A stretch of 64,000 nucleotides of DNA, from the NCBI GenBank assembly GCA_050480705.1, contig JBJHAX010000002.1, forward strand, positions 1-64,000, in the 5' to 3' direction. Source of the stretch: JBJHAX01 sp050480705 (GTDB lineage: Bacteria; Actinomycetota; Nitriliruptoria; Nitriliruptorales; Nitriliruptoraceae). The notes under the pieces were generated by a model. It saw only the letters and a program-made list of their open reading frames with translations. It ran no database searches and had not been told where the DNA came from. The position numbers and the translations under genes are program-made. Shown here piece by piece: positions 60,732 to 64,000 of the stretch; the stretch's first letter is position 1, and the number at the start of each line of letters is the position of its first letter.

Positions 60732-62807
60732 GTGACAACCGAGACCACCTTCCGCGACCTCGGCGTCCACGACGCACTGTGCGACGCACTCGAGGCCAAA
60801 GCAATCGTCCACCCTTTCCCGATCCAGGAACTCACTCTTCCCCACGCGCTCGCAGGCAACGACCTCATCGGCCAAGCGCGGACCGGCACCGGCAAGACAC
60901 TCGCATTCGGCCTGCCGCTGCTGCAACGGCTCGATCGATCGAGTCCCGGGACCAAAGCGCTCGTCATCGTCCCGACCCGGGAACTGTGCGTGCAGGTCCA
61001 TGCCGACCTGACCATCGGCGAGGCACTGGGCATCACCTCCATCAGCGTGTACGGCGGCGTGGGTTACGACGAGCAGACCGAGGCGCTCACCTCGGGTGCG
61101 CACGTCGTGGTCGGGACACCGGGCCGGCTGCTCGACCAGCTCGACCGCGGCAACCTCGACCTGTCGGGCATCACCCAACTCGTCCTCGACGAGGCCGACG
61201 AGATGCTCGACATGGGCTTCCTGCCGGATGTCGAGCGCCTCATCGAGGCCTGCCCCACCGAGGGGCGCCACACGATGCTGTTCTCGGCGACCATGCCGAC
61301 CGAGATCGTGCGGCTGGGGCGCAGGTACATGAACCAACCGACGTTCACCCGCGCGGAGCAGCGGGACGTCGACACCGCACCGACCGTGCGGCAGCACTTC
61401 TTCCAGGTCCACCGGATGGACAAACCGCGTGTGCTCGCCCGGATCCTGCAGTCGCCTGAGCGTGGCGGCGTCTTCGTGTTCGTCCGCACCAAGCACATGG
61501 CCGACCGCCTCGTGCGTGAACTCGACGAGCTCGGAACCAAAGCGATCGCCATCCACGGCGACCTGCGCCAGACCACCCGGGAGAGCAACCTCGCCCGCTT
61601 CAGGTCCGGCAAGGCCGACGTGCTGGTTGCCACCGAGGTGGCGGCACGCGGCCTCGACGTCGATGGGGTCACTCACGTCGTCAACTACGACTGCCCCGAC
61701 GACGACAAGATGTACCTCCACCGCATCGGGCGCACCGCCCGTGCGGGGCAGGCAGGCGTTGCGGTCACCTTCGCCGAGTTCAACGAAGCGGACCGTCTCA
61801 ACGTGATCCGCAAGGCCGTCGGCGCCGACGAGCCGACCGTCGAGGTGTTCTCCACATCCGATGAGCTGACCAAGCGGTTCGACCTTCCCGAGACCACACC
61901 ATGGGCGGCGCTGGCAAAGGGCGGTTCGGCGCGCACGACCACGAAGCGCCCGGGGGGCAACGGTCGCACGAACGACGCACGCCGCCGAGCTGAGCGTGAA
62001 GCCCCGGCGTCGCAGCCGCGCCAGCGCGCAACGAACGCCCGACGCACGAAGAAACCAGCCAGCTCGTCGACATCCGCCAGCTCGTCCCGCGAGGACGCGA
62101 CGACCACCCCGCGCCGCGAGGACGCGACGACCACCCCGCGCCGCGAGGACGCGACGACCACCCCGCGCCGCGAGGACGCGACGACCACCCCGCGCCGCGA
62201 GGACGCGACGACCACCCCGCGCCGCGAGGACGCGACGACCACCCCGCGCACACGCACACGCACCCGAACCTCGTCGTCCACACAATCCGCGGGCAACGAC
62301 GCGGCAGCGCGTTCCGGGAACGACACACAGTCCTCGACGTCGCGCTCGAGGACCGGCAGGACCCGCGACGGCGAGCCCTCGACGCCGTCAGGCGACACAG
62401 GCGGATCGCCTCAGAAGCAGGCGGGACGCACGCGCCAGCGCGCGGGGAAGCCAGCGGAGTCGACCGCTGACGGAGGCCGTCCGCGTGAGCAACGCGGCAA
62501 CGGCAGCAACCGCAACAGCGGCAAGCAAGGTTCCGACTCCACGTCGCGCGGCGAAAGCAAACGCGGTGACAGCAAACGCGGAGAAGCTGGCGGCGACAAG
62601 AAGCGCAACCGCGGCAACAAGCGTGGCGGCGGCAACAATCGTGGCGGCCGTGGCGGCAACGCGCGGGGCGGCGGCGACGCACGCACTGCGCAGCGCACCA
62701 CCGACGACCAGGCACCACGGGTCGACTACGCAGACGCCGGTGAGAGCGCACGTGGCACCGGTCGCCCCCAAGCGGCACGTCGGGTGAAAGTCGACCACCT
62801 GCCGTGA
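60732..62807 (+). CDS. DEAD-box ATP-dependent RNA helicase with disordered tail
   Basis: 691 aa. Q motif (F7, Q32), ARTGTGKT 49-56, PTREL 81-85, TPGR 129-132, DEAD 153-156, SAT 185-187, ARGLD near 305 and HRIGRTAR 330-337 are all present, so the core is active. The C-terminal ~290 residues are disordered and charged: six perfect REDATTTPR repeats (453-506), then Arg/Thr/Ser and Gly/Asn/Arg-rich RNA-binding-like stretches (NKRGGGNNRGGRGG). It resembles actinobacterial CsdA/DeaD-type helicases in ribosome assembly and RNA decay. GTG 60732 was chosen as it opens the Q-motif region. Confidence 0.92.
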   Translation: MTTETTFRDLGVHDALCDALEAKAIVHPFPIQELTLPHALAGNDLIGQARTGTGKTLAFGLPLLQRLDRSSPGTKALVIVPTRELCVQVHADLTIGEALGITSISVYGGVGYDEQTEALTSGAHVVVGTPGRLLDQLDRGNLDLSGITQLVLDEADEMLDMGFLPDVERLIEACPTEGRHTMLFSATMPTEIVRLGRRYMNQPTFTRAEQRDVDTAPTVRQHFFQVHRMDKPRVLARILQSPERGGVFVFVRTKHMADRLVRELDELGTKAIAIHGDLRQTTRESNLARFRSGKADVLVATEVAARGLDVDGVTHVVNYDCPDDDKMYLHRIGRTARAGQAGVAVTFAEFNEADRLNVIRKAVGADEPTVEVFSTSDELTKRFDLPETTPWAALAKGGSARTTTKRPGGNGRTNDARRRAEREAPASQPRQRATNARRTKKPASSSTSASSSREDATTTPRREDATTTPRREDATTTPRREDATTTPRREDATTTPRREDATTTPRTRTRTRTSSSTQSAGNDAAARSGNDTQSSTSRSRTGRTRDGEPSTPSGDTGGSPQKQAGRTRQRAGKPAESTADGGRPREQRGNGSNRNSGKQGSDSTSRGESKRGDSKRGEAGGDKKRNRGNKRGGGNNRGGRGGNARGGGDARTAQRTTDDQAPRVDYADAGESARGTGRPQAARRVKVDHLP
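62088..62249 (+). repeat. Six perfect 27-bp tandem repeats in helicase tail
   Basis: Unit CGCGAGGACGCGACGACCAC + CCCGCGC, repeated six times without a mismatch and in frame (REDATTTPR). A minisatellite likely to vary in copy number between strains. Confidence 0.95.
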
Positions 62808-62844
62808 CCGTGCCCGTGAGCTGGAGCGCGGTGTCTGCGGAGGT

Positions 62845-63426
62845 TCAGAGCAGGCCGAGTTTGGCCGCCTCCGCGACCGCGCCGGCCCGGTTGCGCACTC
62901 CGAGCTTGTCGTAGAGTTCCTGCGCATACGCCTTGACGGTGCGCTCGGTCACACCGAGCTGCTCGCCGATCTCGGCGTTGGTCATGCCCTTCGCCATCAG
63001 TTCCAGGACTTCCTGCTGGCGTGGCGACAGATGCGGTCCGGTTTCGACTGCCGGAACCTCGAAGACCATCGTGGTGTCCTCGACTTCAGACGCCGCAGCA
63101 GGATCCTCGAAGCTCGCCGTCACCGGACCGAAGCTGACGCGGTCGCCGTGCCGGACGATCTTGGGACCCTCGATCGCGACCCCGTTGACCTTCGTGCCGG
63201 CACTCGAACCCAGATCGGTCATGATCACGACCGAGGCCTCACGGCGGATCTCGGCGTGGACACGCGACACCCGCGGGTCTGGCAGGACATAGGCGTTGTC
63301 CTCGCGACGCCCGATGGTGGCGATCTCACGGTCGAGGCGCAGCACACGGCCAGCCAGCGGCCCGTCCGCGAAATGCAGGGCGGGAACTGGCACGACCTTC
63401 TGTGCCTTCTGTACGGATGCTTCCAC
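62845..63426 (-). CDS. FHA-domain protein with LuxR-type HTH
   Basis: 193 aa. An N-terminal FHA domain (about 25-105: IGRREDNAYVLPDPRVSRVHA, LGSSAGTKVNG) recognises phosphothreonine, and a C-terminal LuxR/GerE helix-turn-helix (about 130-190: LSPRQQEVLELMAKGMTNAEI, TERTVKAYAQELYDKLGV) binds DNA. The combination links Ser/Thr kinase signalling to transcription. GTG 63426 is chosen over GTG 63435 because GGAGG lies eight bases upstream of the former and is too close to the latter. Confidence 0.85.
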   Translation of the reverse strand: MEASVQKAQKVVPVPALHFADGPLAGRVLRLDREIATIGRREDNAYVLPDPRVSRVHAEIRREASVVIMTDLGSSAGTKVNGVAIEGPKIVRHGDRVSFGPVTASFEDPAAASEVEDTTMVFEVPAVETGPHLSPRQQEVLELMAKGMTNAEIGEQLGVTERTVKAYAQELYDKLGVRNRAGAVAEAAKLGLL

Positions 63427-63595
63427 GAACGACACCTCCGGTACCCGTCAGCGGCGACACGGCGATAGCTCGCCCGCCGAAGCGTGGTCGACGACGCGTC
63501 AGTCTGACCGGATCATGCCCGCTCGACCAGCGGACGTTCATCGACCATGCAGTGTACGGACGTCCGGTGGCCGAACGGCCAGGGTGGGCGCTGCC

Positions 63596-64000
63596 TCAAG
63601 CGCGCACCCAGGTGCGGAGGCGATCGACGACCTCCGCGGACGTAACGGCAGCGCCGAGCCGATTCTGCTTGGCGTCGCCGTGATAGTCGGAACCACCCGT
63701 GACTTCGAGCCCGAGGCCTCGCGCGAGATCGCGGTAGTGCCGGCGTTGCTGATCGGTGTGGTCCGGATGGTCGGCTTCGAGACCGGCGAGGCCGGCCGCG
63801 GCGAGTTCCTCGACCGCCTCGTCGTCGATTCCGTCGCCGACAGCACGTTCGCCGTGCAGTCCGGGGTGTGCGAGCACAGCGACGCCACCTGCAGCGATCA
63901 GCAGTTCGACCGCTCGGACGGGAGTGACCGCGTGCTTCTCGACGTACGCAGGACCACCGTCGGCGAGATAGCGGTCGAAGACCTCGCGCGTGCTCGACAC
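63596..64000 (-). CDS. PHP-domain phosphoesterase, truncated by window end
   Basis: The last ~134 residues of a PHP protein; the start lies beyond 64000. Metal-binding signatures LAHPGLHG, EADHPDHT and GGSDYHGD fit the group that includes 5'-3' RNase / nucleoside-3',5'-bisphosphate phosphatase. The 170 bp between it and the FHA gene hold nothing recognised. Confidence 0.82.
   Translation of the reverse strand: MSSTREVFDRYLADGGPAYVEKHAVTPVRAVELLIAAGGVAVLAHPGLHGERAVGDGIDDEAVEELAAAGLAGLEADHPDHTDQQRRHYRDLARGLGLEVTGGSDYHGDAKQNRLGAAVTSAEVVDRLRTWVRA

Noticed and set aside
62088..62249. Possible CRISPR array
   Set aside because: Units are contiguous with no spacers, in frame inside a gene, and no cas gene is near.
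60660..62285. 541-aa minus-strand frame with VLAARGGRR repeats opposite the helicase
   Set aside because: It is the shadow of a well-recognised DEAD-box gene; the repeats are just the complement of the 27-bp units.

Overview
The window is high-GC draft-genome sequence (one run of 10 Ns at 30799-30808, and a low-complexity, error-like start) from an actinobacterium. Evidence for this is the UPF0182 / PDZ-Lon / DUF2342 neighbourhood known from mycobacteria, a mycothiol-conjugate-amidase-type deacetylase, many GTG starts and very high third-position GC. A deep-branching class such as Nitriliruptoria is plausible, but that is inference. All calls were made by reading; no database search was run.

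Layout. 1-1910: a membrane Ser/Thr kinase. 2301-6028: a 3.7-kb mini-island bounded by a 47-bp direct repeat of the 3' half of the initiator tRNA gene. It carries an AbiEi/AbiEii toxin-antitoxin pair and a SWIM zinc-finger protein, with only a possible integrase tail left. 6129-12664: UPF0182 membrane protein, PDZ-Lon protease, DUF2342 metalloprotease and a YgjP-type metallopeptidase. 13143-20345: HAD phosphatase with Fic protein, a proton antiporter, and an alpha/beta hydrolase coupled to a YyaL-type thioredoxin-fold protein. 20438-21561: an XRE plus nucleotidyltransferase TA-like pair, sitting between the intact yyaL-type gene and a fragment of another copy.

22048-42130: a 20-kb catabolic island of accessory type. 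A left minus-strand group holds an IlvD/Edd dehydratase, an enolase-superfamily dehydratase, a flavoprotein reductase/dehydrogenase, an MmgE/PrpD protein and an aldehyde dehydrogenase. A central plus-strand group holds a beta-hydroxyacid dehydrogenase (interrupted by the assembly gap), a second IlvD/Edd dehydratase, an SDR lacking the usual catalytic pair and a ThDP enzyme. A right minus-strand group holds tctC-tctB-tctA, an Ldh2-type dehydrogenase, a D-2-hydroxyacid dehydrogenase and an SDR. Together they look like uptake, stereo-inversion, dehydration, decarboxylation and oxidation of a hydroxylated organic acid. No aldolase and no transcription regulator is visible, so this is the best candidate for an undescribed pathway.

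42758-64000: chromosomal housekeeping and stress genes. They include SDRs and an SDR-DUF2867 fusion, a mercuric-reductase-like flavoprotein, a PAS-PAS histidine kinase with receiver, a GNAT-PdxH fusion, a glutamate-cysteine-ligase-like enzyme, Mca, a CinA-type protein, FxsA and a SpoU methyltransferase whose start codons overlap head to head, a DUF885 protein, a DEAD-box helicase with a six-copy 27-bp repeat, an FHA-LuxR protein and a truncated PHP phosphoesterase.
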